Shown: positions 45,704-56,495 of the stretch, piece by piece
Layout of the letters: every line of letters starts with the position of its first letter
Position numbering within the stretch: the first letter of the stretch is position 1
Source of the DNA: Obelidium mucronatum
Taxonomy: Eukaryota > Chytridiomycota > Chytridiomycetes > Chytridiales > Chytriomycetaceae
Length of the DNA: 64,000 nt
Assembly: GCA_025765595.1 (NCBI GenBank)
Contig: JAIVFH010000002.1
Coordinates: 124,001 to 188,000 of the forward strand
Direction of reading: 5' to 3'
The notes under the pieces: generated by a model
What the model was told of the DNA's origin: nothing
Databases searched by the model: none
Seen by the model: the letters and a program-made list of their open reading frames with translations, nothing else
Made by a program: the position numbers and the translations under genes

Positions 45704-46047
45704 TGTTGATAATTTATAAACGTATTATAATAAAAATAAAGGGGGACTTGACCAAATGCTATCAATTGAATTTAAGGAATAATAAAGTTGACGAGGAACA
45801 GCGAAAACTAGTCAGTAGTCCAGACTGTAGCGACAGTTCCCATTAAAGTAAGAAAATCTCTGGTTTCTTGACAATTCTTTGGAAATCCCAAGAATTACTC
45901 AAGTTACTAAACTCAAATTAGGCATTCGACTGGGAGTGGGTGGAGCAGTTTGGTGACACTCAAGAATGTTCAGTACTTTTTTTTGTGAAGCACGTTTTTT
46001 TTTTTTGAACGCGCCCCTTAAAAACTATTTTCTTATCTGAAAACCAA
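45704..46047. other. Intergenic region upstream of ABM gene 1
   Basis: 344 bp between divergent genes (oxysterol-binding protein and ABM gene 1). AT-rich with two T tracts near 45975 and 46000. Nothing else is recognisable; it must hold both promoters. Confidence 0.5.
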
Positions 46048-46429
46048 ATGGTGTACACCATTGTTGTCCATCTGTACGCCAAAGACGACCAAGAATGCAT
46101 TGAAAAGCTCTCTGCAAAGCTTATTGAGGCCAGCCAGGTGTACAGCAAGGACAAGGAAACCATCTCGTGGTTCGTTATGCAAGACCACATTGATAAGCGC
46201 GCGTTCACGATTGTGGAAAGATATGAGCATGAAAGCGTGAGTCTTTATATCTTTCTTTTCCTCTTTGTATTCACAACGTGTTGTGTGCGGCAAATAGAGC
46301 CAGCAATATCACTTGGGAAACCCATACTGGAAGACCTTTGATCCATACGTCATTCCCCTTCTCGAAAAACCAATGGATCTTCGCAGATTCCACGAACTGG
46401 ACACTAAGGAAACCGTCCACACTTTGTAA
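46048..46429 (+). CDS. ABM-fold (antibiotic biosynthesis monooxygenase-like) protein 1
   Basis: Two exons (intron 46237-46297) give 106 residues. The opening VYTIVVHLYAKDDQECIEKL, then SAKLIEASQVYSKDKETISW and FVMQDHIDKRAFTIVERYE, is the single ferredoxin-like ABM domain: a beta strand, a helix bearing KL.EAS..Y, and a DHxDxxxF-ERYE strand. The second exon ends PLLEKPMDLRRFHELD. Such small dimeric proteins act as monooxygenases or as stress proteins of unknown substrate. Two close paralogues lie 3.5-4.3 kb downstream with the intron at the identical codon. Confidence 0.8.
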
Positions 46430-46544
46430 ATCGTTTTGTGTCTGTTTGTAAGAAAATGAAAATGAAATAATAAAGTATAGCGTGTCCTATTTAAGTGAAT
46501 TTAGGAGAACCAACAACAGCGAACCAACCACATCAAAAAAAGTA

Positions 46545-46616
46545 CTCAGCAATATGGGCAAGGTTCCGATTAAGTGGACGAAGCAATGTTTGGTGACTTG
46601 GACTGGGCGAGGCCAT
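46545..46616 (-). pseudogene. Fragment of the 669-aa orphan's first exon
   Basis: On the minus strand this reads MASPSPSHQTLLRPLNRNLA, matching MASPTPSHQTLLPPLYRNLA at 17695, then diverges and stops in a T-rich stretch. None of the later exons is present, so it cannot make the protein. It marks one end of the duplicated block. Confidence 0.85.
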
Positions 46617-46845
46617 GTTATTCCTAATATTTCGTTTCTAGAAAACCCTTTTTCTTTGATCCACACAATTACACACAATCACACTAAACAGGAAGCGGTG
46701 CTGGACATTTAACTTCTCTCCTAAGTAAAACAAAGCAAACTAGGGGCCTTTTTCCGTTGTGAGGAAAATCTGTAGACGGGAAAATTTAGTTCTAAAAATA
46801 GCTCTTTTTCCATCTTCTTCCCTCCCCACACCTAGCCCCTATACA

Positions 46846-48748
46846 ATGGACATGCAGTATCCCCTATACGGCCGTAGCATCTCTGCTGCGTCAGGTCCAA
46901 CACCACCAGGCCAGTCCTCGCCACCGCCGCCATCGTCCCCTCTGCCTCTCCTACTTCCGCTGAAACAAGCACTAGCCAATGTTGCCTATGGAAACGCAGC
47001 TTTGTGTGGCGTCATCGCATCTTCTCCGAGCCGAACAAACTCTCTCTTGACTCCCGAGTCGGAGAGTGCGCAAGACACAGCTGCTCATGAGGTTACAGTT
47101 CCGGGTCGCTCTGTGAACGTGGGTTTGAAACCAGATGCTTTTATCGGTGGTGGCCGTCAATCTACAGGCAGCGGTGGTGTGAACCATTTTTTGCGGTTGA
47201 CACCAGAGCTAGATCAACCAGATTCAAACCAACGTTTGAATCAATATCCTATTGTAAATAGTTGAGTTGTGGTTTTTTTCCTGTCCAAAAAAACATTTCC
47301 GTTTGACATTGTGTAGTGTTGGCTTTCTGCTGTGTCAAGGAGAGAGAGTGTGTGTGTGCCCATTGTCCCCAGTGTTTCAGAAAAAGTGCCACCCTTATCT
47401 AAAACAACCGCCCCAAAAATTTTTGTTTTAGATTCTTTTTCCAAAGCAGTTGATGCAAATCGCAAACTGATACCATCGTGGATGAAGAAAACCAAGAAGT
47501 CACCTCAAAAGTCAGAAGGGCGGGATTCTCAGCGTTTCAGAACTTCTTCTTCTTCTTCTTCTTCTTCTTTAAGGGAAAAAATTGAATTACAAAGATCTGT
47601 GCCTTTGAGATCTTTTGTTCCTGTGGCAACTTGTAAGTCACATGTTTACTGAAGAGGATTTGTTTTTTACCTCTTTTTATTTTTTTTTTCTTACCAAATT
47701 TCTCTCTTGTAGCATTTGATATTCTAGCTGCAAATGCATCAGGTGAGTTTTGTCTTTTTTCTTCAATTTTTTTTTTAGAGATTTACCAAGTATGTTTTTG
47801 TCAATCTCTAAATCATCAATTTTTTGATTTTTAGTACTTCACAACATCAACTGGAGGTTATTTAAAATACAAGATGCTGTCATGTTTGATTTCAGGCTTC
47901 TCCGACACTACCAGCAGTCATTGATTAGGACACTGTCCAATCACGTTAGCATCGCAAGCGAGCTTGTACGGACAAGGAATTCTTATCCAATTAGGCTGCA
48001 AGATTTTCAAGTGTCCTTTGTCCACAATGATCATTTAGGTTAGTTTTATTTTATGATAAACCCTGAAAAAAAATTTTAAATTTCTTTTTTTGAAACTCCC
48101 GATCTAACAAGGCATTTCCATCAATATTGTCTCCATGACTTTTGGCACAGTCCAAGCCAAAATGATTGAAGAAATCAACAACTCAAGTGACGAACCAACA
48201 AGAGAGTACGGCCTGCTACTTGTCAGTGGTAGTCGTGATTTGCAAGAAGCGCTGTTTCAGTGGTTCCATATTGAATTCAATGTTGTGATTGAAAAATTGT
48301 CCATCACCCCTTCGGGTATGGAGACAATCATGAACACGTGTTTTCTCTGTGGTGGTATAGAGAAGGCGTTGTTGGGGGCGGTTTGTCCAGCAAAGAATTC
48401 GAATGACCCCTGCTCAATTGAAATCCTACTGAATAATGTTCAACTAAGGGAATTCAAAGAAAAGTATGTGATTTACGAGAAAATATTGTTTTTTCGAGTT
48501 GATGTAAATTATTTTCTAGGATGTCGCAAATACCACCAACTCTACCTGGTATTGCAAATGTTCCCGTGTCGACAACTTCATGGGTGACATTAATGGCCAT
48601 GAGGAAACCCTTGCCCAAGATGCAAATTGTTAGTATCAAAACTGCATATATGACACTATCATCAAGTGGTGGGCCATCAATCACGTTTGAGAAGGTTATC
48701 CCAGTCAAAGTTTTGCTGACAATCTTGTCATGTTTGTCAAATGTGTAG
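46846..48748 (+). CDS. CENP-L/Iml3-like kinetochore protein, copy B
   Basis: Six exons, 46846-47260, 47381-47632, 47713-47742, 47835-48038, 48112-48463 and 48520-48748, total 1,482 nt with closing phases (493 residues). It matches copy A throughout; differences are scattered, for example EFNVVIEKLSITPSG here versus EFNAMIEKLSITPFG there, and no stop or frame break is seen. The first exon's donor is uncertain (GTTGAG at 47261 gives the right phase; GTAAAT at 47254 does not). Both copies retain their upstream region, so both could be expressed. The family assignment rests on the same motifs as copy A. Confidence 0.5.
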
Positions 48749-48964
48749 TTATGGTGTCGGCAAGTCAGCGCACTTGTATTATTATTATCAATTTTTGTTT
48801 TTGTTGCTGGCTGCCAAAAAGAAAAGAAAAGAAAAGGAATATACCCGGAACTAATATAAACAGTATGTCTTTGAAAGAAAGACATATGTTAAACTCTCTG
48901 CCCCCTTTTTGTTATTTAAAAACGTGCTGCCTGACCATTATCGATAAGAAAACGAGGGTGGTAG

Positions 48965-49090
48965 AGAAACTCAATGTCTATGAATACTCACAACACCAAG
49001 AACAAAGAAATTGAACCTTCAAAGACTTCCATGTTGAACAACGCTTACTTTTCTCCAAAAGTGGTTCTTGAATGGAACAAAGTGGTCATC
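48965..49090 (-). pseudogene. Truncated 3' remnant of the BIG1-like gene
   Basis: Minus-strand sequence here matches the penultimate exon of the BIG1-like gene (15115-15215: the FLQKYVLFNMGVFEG coding region) including its donor site, but the following intron and nearly all of the last exon are deleted, and substitutions change several codons. The 5' exons are absent. It cannot make a functional protein. Confidence 0.82.
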
Positions 49091-49139
49091 AATGAAGAAA
49101 CAGGGCTGCAAGGCACATTGTCACACACGTCCCAACCAA

Positions 49140-49874
49140 TTAATTCTTTATTTCCAACACTTTTTTCATTGCCAAAACAGCTGAACCAGGAGTCGTCAAA
49201 ACAACAACATTCCTTCCATCTAATATCTTTTCCACACTCGGCGCCGCTCGCTCCATGCTGAACTGTGACAGCAACACAACGTCGACCGAACCAACAAAAT
49301 CTTGAACCTTGTTTGCCACCAGGCGATCGTGAGACACGAAATCCCCTTGATTCAAAGCCTCCATCGCTCCTGGTACATACACATAGGAAACATCCAAACT
49401 CCCAAGGGGGCATTCCAATTGATCCACTTCGATTTTCATTGACGGCAGAGTGGGAGCAAAACTCGCCAAGATCGCAACGCGAAGAGGCCGCTGCGGCTGC
49501 TGCTGCTGCTGCCGCCACCGAGAGAGACTCAAATCACGGATAACATCAAGCGCCGCTTCGTTTGGTTTCAACATTGGGATGTTTGGGTATTTTGCTTTGA
49601 CGGAATCAATGTATGGGCCAAATGCCGAGCAAGTAAAAAGGATCCCTGATGCCTGCACATCCTCGATTACGTATTTACTTAATTTGTGGAAACGAGACAG
49701 AATCCTTGGACATGTTTCAGAGTTGTTGTGTTTGGTATGGAACTTTGACAGGTCTGTTGGTAAAGAATCATCGAGAATGTGGACTAATTGAGGAGATCGA
49801 GGCCAATGCTTTTCGAAAGCGGAGATGATTGGCGGCGGGGAGTGCTTGAGTGCGTGGAAGAGGGCAATTCGCAT
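49140..49874 (-). CDS. Asp/Glu racemase-family protein
   Basis: Intronless, 244 residues. It begins MRIALFHALKHSPPPIISAF and has VHILDDSLPTDLSK, ASGILFTCSAFGPYIDSVK (the first cysteine motif, CSA), IPMLKPNEAAL, VAILASFAPTLPSM and a second half ending NVVVLTTPGSAVLAMKKVLE. This layout matches aspartate/glutamate/hydantoin racemase-like proteins, which use two cysteines; here the second expected site reads TTPGSAV without cysteine, so racemase activity is doubtful and a related lyase or unknown role is possible. A Gln tract interrupts the middle. It starts 78 bp from ABM gene 2, divergently. Confidence 0.75.
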   Translation of the reverse strand: MRIALFHALKHSPPPIISAFEKHWPRSPQLVHILDDSLPTDLSKFHTKHNNSETCPRILSRFHKLSKYVIEDVQASGILFTCSAFGPYIDSVKAKYPNIPMLKPNEAALDVIRDLSLSRWRQQQQQPQRPLRVAILASFAPTLPSMKIEVDQLECPLGSLDVSYVYVPGAMEALNQGDFVSHDRLVANKVQDFVGSVDVVLLSQFSMERAAPSVEKILDGRNVVVLTTPGSAVLAMKKVLEIKN

Positions 49875-49952
49875 GGTTTTTGAAATGATTTGATATTAAT
49901 ATATCCGTGTTCATGACGTCAAGTCAATTCAAAAAAAAAAAACAGTACAAAA

Positions 49953-50323
49953 ATGGTCTTCACGCTGATCGTTCATTTATACACCAAAGACGATCCTGCT
50001 GCAATTGCGAGCGTTGCTGCCAAACTGGTCGAGGCAAGCCAAGTTTACAGTAAAGACAAGGGTACGATCTCGTGGTTTGTGATGCAAGACCACGTTGATA
50101 AGCGTGCCTTTACAATTGTTGAGAGATATGATCAAGAAAGCGTGAGTGGCAGCTATTGATCGATATTCCGACTGGGACTGGAGAGTACAGTTTTTAACAC
50201 ACATTCATTCTATAGAGTTTGCAAATCCATACACAGAATCCCTTTTATGCCGAGTTTGGCGCTTTTGTTCGGCCTCTTCTTGATAAACCGTCTGACGTTC
50301 GTAGATATTTCGAACTGGAATGA
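49953..50323 (+). CDS. ABM-fold protein 2
   Basis: Two exons (intron 50142-50215), 98 residues. VFTLIVHLYTKDDPAAIASV, then AAKLVEASQVYSKDKGTISW and FVMQDHVDKRAFTIVERYDQ, close to copies 1 and 3; the C-terminus is AFVRPLLDKPSDVRRYFELE. The intron falls after the same ES codon pair in all three genes. It shares most residues with copy 3 and fewer with copy 1, so 2 and 3 are the more recent pair. Confidence 0.8.
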
Positions 50324-50371
50324 ATAAAATGAATTAAAATCATTATTTAATTCAACCAAAAATAGACTAAA

Positions 50372-50730
50372 ATGGTCTTTACCCTCATAGTTCATCTGTA
50401 CACCAAAGACGACCCTGCTGTTATTGCAAGCGTTGCAGCCAAGCTCGCCGAGGCGAGCCAAATTTACATGAAAGACAAGGGTACCATCTCGTGGTTTGTG
50501 ATGCAAGACCATGTTGATAAGCGCGCCTTCACAATTGTAGAAAGATACGATCAAGAAAGCGTGAGTAGATCATAATGCTCATTACTACAAAATGTTGAAT
50601 CGAACTCCTTACCACACTGCAGAGCTTACAGATTCACAATGCAAATCCCTTCTTTGCCGAGTTTGGCGCCCACGTTTGGCCTCTTTTGGACAAACCCGTT
50701 GACGTCCGTCGATGCTTTGAACTGGAATGA
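50372..50730 (+). CDS. ABM-fold protein 3
   Basis: Two exons (intron 50561-50622), 98 residues, ending PLLDKPVDVRRCFELE. Begins 48 bp after the stop of copy 2, same strand. Differences from copy 2 are few in exon 1 (for example IYMKDKG versus VYSKDKG), while introns and intergenic DNA differ strongly, suggesting selection on, or conversion of, the coding exon. Confidence 0.8.
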
Positions 50731-50775
50731 GATAATGGAACCTTAAATTAAAGAAGTCTCGATTTATGTTTATTT

Positions 50776-51567
50776 ATTGATGATTACATTATTGTGATAT
50801 TGCAAGCGAATCAGATTCCAAAGCTTGGTACCACTTGATACAGACGTTGGGATATACTTGTTGAGCCGGTTTTTGCCTAAAGCCAATATTCTCAAATCAC
50901 GCAGTTTGGCAATCTCCTCAGGAAGAGAACCAGACAAAAAGTTCCTTTCGGCTCGAAGAATATGCAAGCTGTGGAGCGAAACCGATTTCTGGAGGGATTC
51001 CCCCCTCCAATTGATTATCGGATAAGTCAAGTTCAACCAGAGATTTGAGTCCTTCAATACTGCGTGGTATGCATCCCTCAAAGCGATTGCAAGAGAGGTT
51101 GCAGTAGATCAAATAGGAAAGAGTGCCCAATTCAGGAATAGAGCCGTTGAATTTGTTTAAACTCAGATCCAGCGATTTCAAACAAAACAGTTGACCGATT
51201 GCCTCTGGAATACAACCGGAGAGAGAGTTTCCTCGAAGGTCCAAGCTTATCAAGTGCCGACATAGACTGATTGACGGCGGGAGCTTCCCTTTCAAATTAC
51301 GATTTCGTATCCTCAGAAACGAAATACTGGACATTTTTAAATCAGCGAAAGCGATTTGATAGGAATCAGGCCAACGGAACCAAAGCCGAGAGTGTACTTG
51401 TTTTTGCAGTGGACATTGGGGTTGTGATTTCGAGATTCATGCGTGCGAAACCTGAAGGATGACAGCACTGCATATATGCGAGAGTTAAGAAGCTTGTAAA
51501 CGGCCACAGTCTTTGGATCCATCCGACAGAAGATGATGCAGAGCAGCTCAACAGGCAAGCTGTCCAT
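50776..51567 (-). CDS. F-box-like protein with plant-type leucine-rich repeats
   Basis: The N-terminus MDSLPVELLCIIFCRMDPKT with LLNSRIYAVL is F-box-like. LRRs follow: RNLKGKLPPSISLCRHLISL, DLRGNSLSGCIPEAIGQL, LDLSLNKFNGSIPELGTL, CNLSCNRFEGCIPRSIEG, LDLSDNQLEGGIPPEIG, then in another frame LHILRAERNFLSGSLPEEI and LALGKNRLNKYIP. The LxGxIPxxI pattern is the plant-specific LRR class. One extra base in the T run near 50990 would join the last two repeats exactly in phase; a second frame change lies near 51340, between the F-box and LRR parts. If intact it would be a substrate receptor of an SCF ubiquitin ligase. Confidence 0.7.
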
Positions 51568-51609
51568 GATGATTTTTCACTTTATTTTATATTTATTAGT
51601 TTGCATACC

Positions 51610-54600
51610 ATGACATCGCCAGCACGAGCAACGCCTTCGTCGCTGCTTGGGTTCTCGGCGCCCATTGACTTGGATGTTTCGGCGCAGTGGGAAGAGGCTC
51701 TCAGGTGGGGATTAGTAATCCGACGTCCGCTGATCGCGCCTGCAGTTCAAACTCCGACGCCGCTATTCTCGCGACGCTCGCGCGCATTCTCCCGCTCGAC
51801 GCCGGCGCGCCGCCGTCGCTGCGGCGCGCCATTGCTGACGAAGTGCGGCGCCTCGCGCTCGGGCCGGCGGCGCACGGAGCGGCGACGCTGGCGGCGTTCG
51901 GCGCGCTGACGGACGGCGGCGCGGACGTGTCGGCGTTCGGGCCTTGGCGCCAACGAGCTGCTCGCGCGGTGGCTCGCGCCGGAGTCTGCGTTTGCGGGCG
52001 CCGCCGCACGCCGCCGCCGTCGCGCGCAACGCGCTGCAAAACGCTGCCGCCGACGACGCGGTGCGCGCCGCTCTTGGCGCCGTCCTGGCCGTGCATTGCG
52101 CGCGCGGCCCGACGCCGGCCTTTACGCGTCTGTGTCTCGAGAGCATTCGGCTGGCTGTCGATGCGGCATGCTGCTGTCAGTGCGAACGCCGAGAGTAGAA
52201 CTGCCATTACTTGCTGCTCTCTGTCTTATCGCTGCGAATAAATCAACTCCAAAAGAGAGCTGGGATCTGGCCTTTGGAGTCATCAAGTCACTGGTTGGTT
52301 CAAAGTCTCTCAAAATCCTCGCGTGCAGCAGTATTGGACCTTTGCAACTTCCTCAACACAAATACAACTTTGAAGCATGTATTTCCAAAGATAAAAGATG
52401 CCGATTTGGCGCCCTCATCTTTGTTTCGATCCGGCGCAGTGATTGTTCTTTCAGAACTGTGTTTCATTCCTAAGCCCATTTTGGAAGAATTCACAACATC
52501 TAACGGTGTGCGAAGAATGATTTTATCTTTCTTTGTCAGTTCGTCTCGTCTTGACGAGATTCCAAATTCTGAAGAACAACGTCCTGAAGAAAGTTCTGAT
52601 TCTGTATCGGGGCTTCACAATTGCTTATTGGATTGTATTCGCAAGTGGATCCTCGCTGATGGTATATCCATGTCATGTACTGACTGGGAGGACGTCCTGA
52701 AGATTCTCGAAAACATGAAGGGATACATTTTTGAACACTCTATGCAATCCAGCCAAAAGTTTGAGATTGGAGCTGCTTCTGTTCCTGCGTCCGCCCTGTC
52801 TCCTTCCAAGAAGCAATCAGACACTGAGGAATCAGATCGTATTGAAGTAACCTACATTGAAGTTTGTTCTCTTGTTTACAAACATTTCCCAGCAGTCCCT
52901 GGAGCAATTCCTCAAACAATGTATGATCTGTTTCTCAATTTGATCACACTGGCGCGAGAGTCTGTAGTTCTAAGCGAGCCTATTATGCTTGCCACGATAG
53001 ACTACGCCTGTTCTGGCGCCTCATGGCTGTACACCGAAGATACAAATGCATCAGGAATTGATTTTGTTTCCAGCCACTTCCATGCAAACCAATATTTCAC
53101 GACTCGTGTACATTTACTTTAAATCCCGTCACATTGCTACCATTCCACCACTGTATTCACTTGCTCAATCTCGAATTCTTGAGAAGATATTCATGCTTCT
53201 TGAATGTAGCTTCGAATATGAATCAGGAATCCTGAGCTCACTTTCAGTAACTCTGTTGGAGGTTATGAGACTGGTTTGCGACAAACCTGAATCTTTTGAT
53301 GAAAATTTGGTGGTGGAGAAGGTTCTTGATTCTGCGGTCGTTGTTGCTCGTGGTTCGGATGAGGTTGTATTTAAAGAGTTGGTATCTTTGCTGAAGCAGG
53401 CATCCTCTGGCAACAGCTCCAACAAGAACAGGAACTTACAAATTTTGGCAGTGAAGAACTTGTTAAGGTTGTTTCGATTTGCGTTAGTGGAGCGCAATAG
53501 TCTTGGCAGTGACGTGGTGTTTTCTGCCATCTCGGATCTTAGTGGGGATACAAAAGATGTTTCAGTCGAAGTACGAGCGAAATGCATAGATTTTTTGCTG
53601 TCTTTGCGAGTATTGAACGGAGAGAACGTCGGTATAAGCTGTTCTTTAGAGCTGTCTGAGTGGCTTGGATTTAATAAGCCAATGATCTTGAAGTCAAGCA
53701 AGCTAAGAGCGCAATCCCATTCAGATTCTGACACTTTCAGCTCCTCGAAAATTGACACAGAAATGGTTACGATTGACCTTAATGCCTATTTTACATCTCT
53801 TCTACGAATCTTGAAGCTGGACGCTTCTTGGGAGCTTTATTCTTTGGTTATCTACAACTTTCATTCCCAGCTCAAAAACGTAGCTGTCGCATCGCATTTA
53901 ATTTCTAGCAGTTGTGTTGAGTCCATGCGTGCCCATTTCTGCGAAGTTGTGGTTTCGGAAATTGTTGCAATATCAGTGACAAACTTCCCTCCGAATACAA
54001 GGAAGTCTGACCTCTACCTGCTTGTGTTTAAATTTCTCATGACGATTCTTCTTTGGGATAACCAATTCTCCAAATCGCAAACGGACGATGTGTTGAAGTG
54101 TTTCTTGCTGGGGCTTACCAAGTGGTAACGTTTTGTAATGCCTTTCTTTCAAGTATGTAAGCGCTTAACATCATTCAGGCCAACAACAGCTCGATATTGT
54201 ATACAATCACTGACACTTCTCCTTACTGAGCTCCCGAGTCCAATGACTCGACTCGTTCCTGAACTGCTCATGAAAGTATCCCGTCTCACCAGCGCCTCAA
54301 TGGCGCCCTCCATCCTCGAATTCTTGAGCACATTGGCGCGATTGCCAGAAATTTACGTGAATCTCAACGAGGCGGATTATAAGCGGATTTTTGGGATTGC
54401 ATTAGGAAATATTCGAGCAGGTTCTGGTGGTGGTGTTTTAGGGGAATACACAGTGCAGCTTGGATATCACGTTTTGAGTGTGTGGTTTGTCAATATGAAT
54501 GTGGCGGATCGCCGAAAGTATGTTCCCTTTATTATTGGGCATATTGTGGGGGATGGGGGTGCAAGCGGTGGTACACCCGGAAATGGAGGAGGAGCAGGAG

Positions 54601-56165
54601 GGGGAAGCAGTCGCGCCGTGGATGAGAGTGTAGAACTTGTGATGGATATGTTACTGCAGAATTCATACGCAGATTGTGCTGCCAGACCTGATGCCTTTGA
54701 GGGAGAAGGCGCCACCGAGGCTGGTGGGGACGGGATGGCGAGTGGTGTTGGATTTGGGGTGACTCCATCCACAGCGTCGAAGGATTTGGTTGAACGCAGC
54801 TGGATTCAAGGAAACAGTGTTTTGTCAATACGAAATTTGAAAATGAGTGGGTGGGTGGAAGTGACTGTGCGAAGGCCATCTGGGACAATTGTGTTTTCCA
54901 TGAAGCTGGAGAATCGGGCTAGATTTACTGAAGATAGTGACGGTATGGGCGCTCAAATCCCTGCTGTTGTGGAAAAAACAGCGACGGAAGTGGCTGTATT
55001 GGCTTCTCCCGATGATGACAGCAACATATTTTCATTTGATCAAGGTGATTGAGTGCAAATGAATCCTACCATTTTTAACCCGTCTCCAACAGAGCTGGAC
55101 AGACAGAAAACAATGGCCTCTCTTCCACGGACGAAACCACATCTAAAATCAGCGTCGTCTATGAAATCTATTTTTCATCTGGAATCCAAATCGCTTCCAA
55201 TGGACCCCTCCTTTATTCTGTTACAGCTGTCACCATACCCACCGCAAGCTCTTGAAGCGCCTTGTATACCATTACCGACCAACGAAGAAGCGTTTACAAG
55301 AGCCATTAAAGTCCTCGATAGAACGCCAGTTTCGGACTTACACAAAATTGGAGTTTTGTATGTCGGTCCATCTCAAAACCACGAACTCCAAATCCTCAGA
55401 AACGACTCTGGATCCCGCTCTTACACTTGTTTCATGTGCGCGCTTGGTCGATTGGTGCGTCTAAAAGGGCTTAAAAAGTACAACACGGGCGGTCTAGACA
55501 CGTCAGAAGCCTGCGTTGACGGGCAGAATTGTCTAGTTTGGCAAGACGCGTCTTCTGGAAATCAGATTGTATTCCACACGACCACGTTGATGCCGACGAA
55601 TGAGCAAACAGATCCGCAGTGTAGTCTCAAAAAAAGGCATGTGGGGAATGATTTTGTGTCGGTTTTGTTTGATGAATCGGGTGGGGATGAGATTGGATTT
55701 GACACGCTTCCAGGGCAGTTCAACTTTGTGAATATCCTTGTGAAACCAATGGGGACTGTCGGTTTTATGAAGGGAGCAAACGTGATGGAAGGAGCGATTG
55801 GAGGAGAAGGGGCAGGGCAAAGTGGTCTTTTCCTGAAAGAATATGAAGACCAAATGTTTCGTGTTGTGATGCGTGTGAAGCCAGAGTTGAATTTACCTCC
55901 GTTGGGATTATTTTCGGATGATGGCTTTTTAGTTTCTGGGGCCAATTTGGCGGGAGTTGTGCGAAGGGCGGCTGTTCACGCAAATATGCTGGCGCTTGTT
56001 GTTGCACAGACTCGGGCTGGAGGAGGTGGTTTCATTAGTAATGCGAGGGAACGGCTGCGGCAAATCAAGAGGCTGGCGGATCGTGCAAAGAAGGGAATAA
56101 CTGCTACTCCGTTGACAAGCGGAAGTCAGGTTGAAGAGATGCTTGACTTCACACGTTTTGCGTAG
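51610..56165 (+). CDS. TSC2: Tuberin (TSC2), Rheb GTPase-activating protein
   Basis: GAP of the TSC complex that restrains Rheb and TORC1. The C-terminal Rap/Ran-GAP domain is unmistakable: HKIGVLYVGPSQNHELQILR, KYNTGGLDTSEACVDGQNCL, FHTTTLMPTNEQTDPQCSLK and KKRHVGNDFVSVLFDESG, whose Asn is the catalytic thumb, then PGQFNFVNILVKP. Upstream is a long helical HEAT-like region. Introns 54126-54179 and 55046-55092 are clear. The first 600 bp are GC-rich and change frame about five times (for instance ILATLARILPLDAG, then HAAAVARNALQNAAADD, then LPLLAALCLIAANK), and another change lies near 53090. These look like indels. Start 51610 (MTSPARATPSSLL). Confidence 0.9.
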
Positions 56166-56495
56166 AAGGTCTGACACAAAAATAAATTGATAGTTGATAC
56201 TTCATTGGTATAGAAACTCTCTACAATTTCTGAAATGTACCAATGCCGAATATTGAATTTATGAATTTTTGTTTTGTTATGATAACAAGCAGGCCACTTG
56301 GTTCAGTCGCACGTGCAGTGACAATACCTTCAATAATAGGGACAACAGTGGGTCGCATGATCGATCCCGTCCCCTTCTGAATCAAAAATAAGACACCTGC
56401 CCAAATACTTCCTAAGACACCTGCCCAAATACTTCCTTCACTCGGCTTCTTGACTTGACATTTATAAATTTCCGTAAATAATGGTTTATTTATAA
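56166..56495. other. Intergenic region with a 24-bp tandem duplication
   Basis: 330 bp between TSC2 and the cytochrome b5 reductase gene. A 24-bp unit (ACACCTGCCCAAATACTTCC plus TAAG) occurs twice at about 56393-56440. On the minus strand an open frame reads KPSEGSIWAGVLGSIWAGVL and IMRPTVVPIIEG; it could be a small membrane protein but it overlaps the b5 reductase 5' exon and has no recognisable family, so I do not call a gene. Confidence 0.5.

Larger units (their letters stand above)
46530..49090. repeat. Segmental duplication, derived copy (inverted partner of 15112-17790)
   Basis: Contains, in inverted orientation relative to its partner, a fragment of the 669-aa orphan's first exon, the divergent promoter, the whole CENP-L-like gene and a shortened 3' part of the BIG1-like gene. 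Relative to the partner it lacks about 125 bp (BIG1-like last intron and most of the last exon). Both edges fade rather than ending in repeats, and no target-site duplication is obvious. Confidence 0.85.

Noticed and set aside
46482..46712. Plus-strand frame containing MGKVPIKWTKQCLVTW upstream of CENP-L copy B, also present at copy A
   Set aside because: The same DNA on the other strand is the first exon of the 669-aa orphan (splice phases confirm that gene at 17695). The plus-strand similarity is the shadow of that exon; in copy A it stops after about 37 codons.
51700..52210. Multiple antisense frames in the GC-rich start of TSC2
   Set aside because: Arg/Ala-rich shadows without motifs. 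The sense frames join into a helical protein leading to tuberin.
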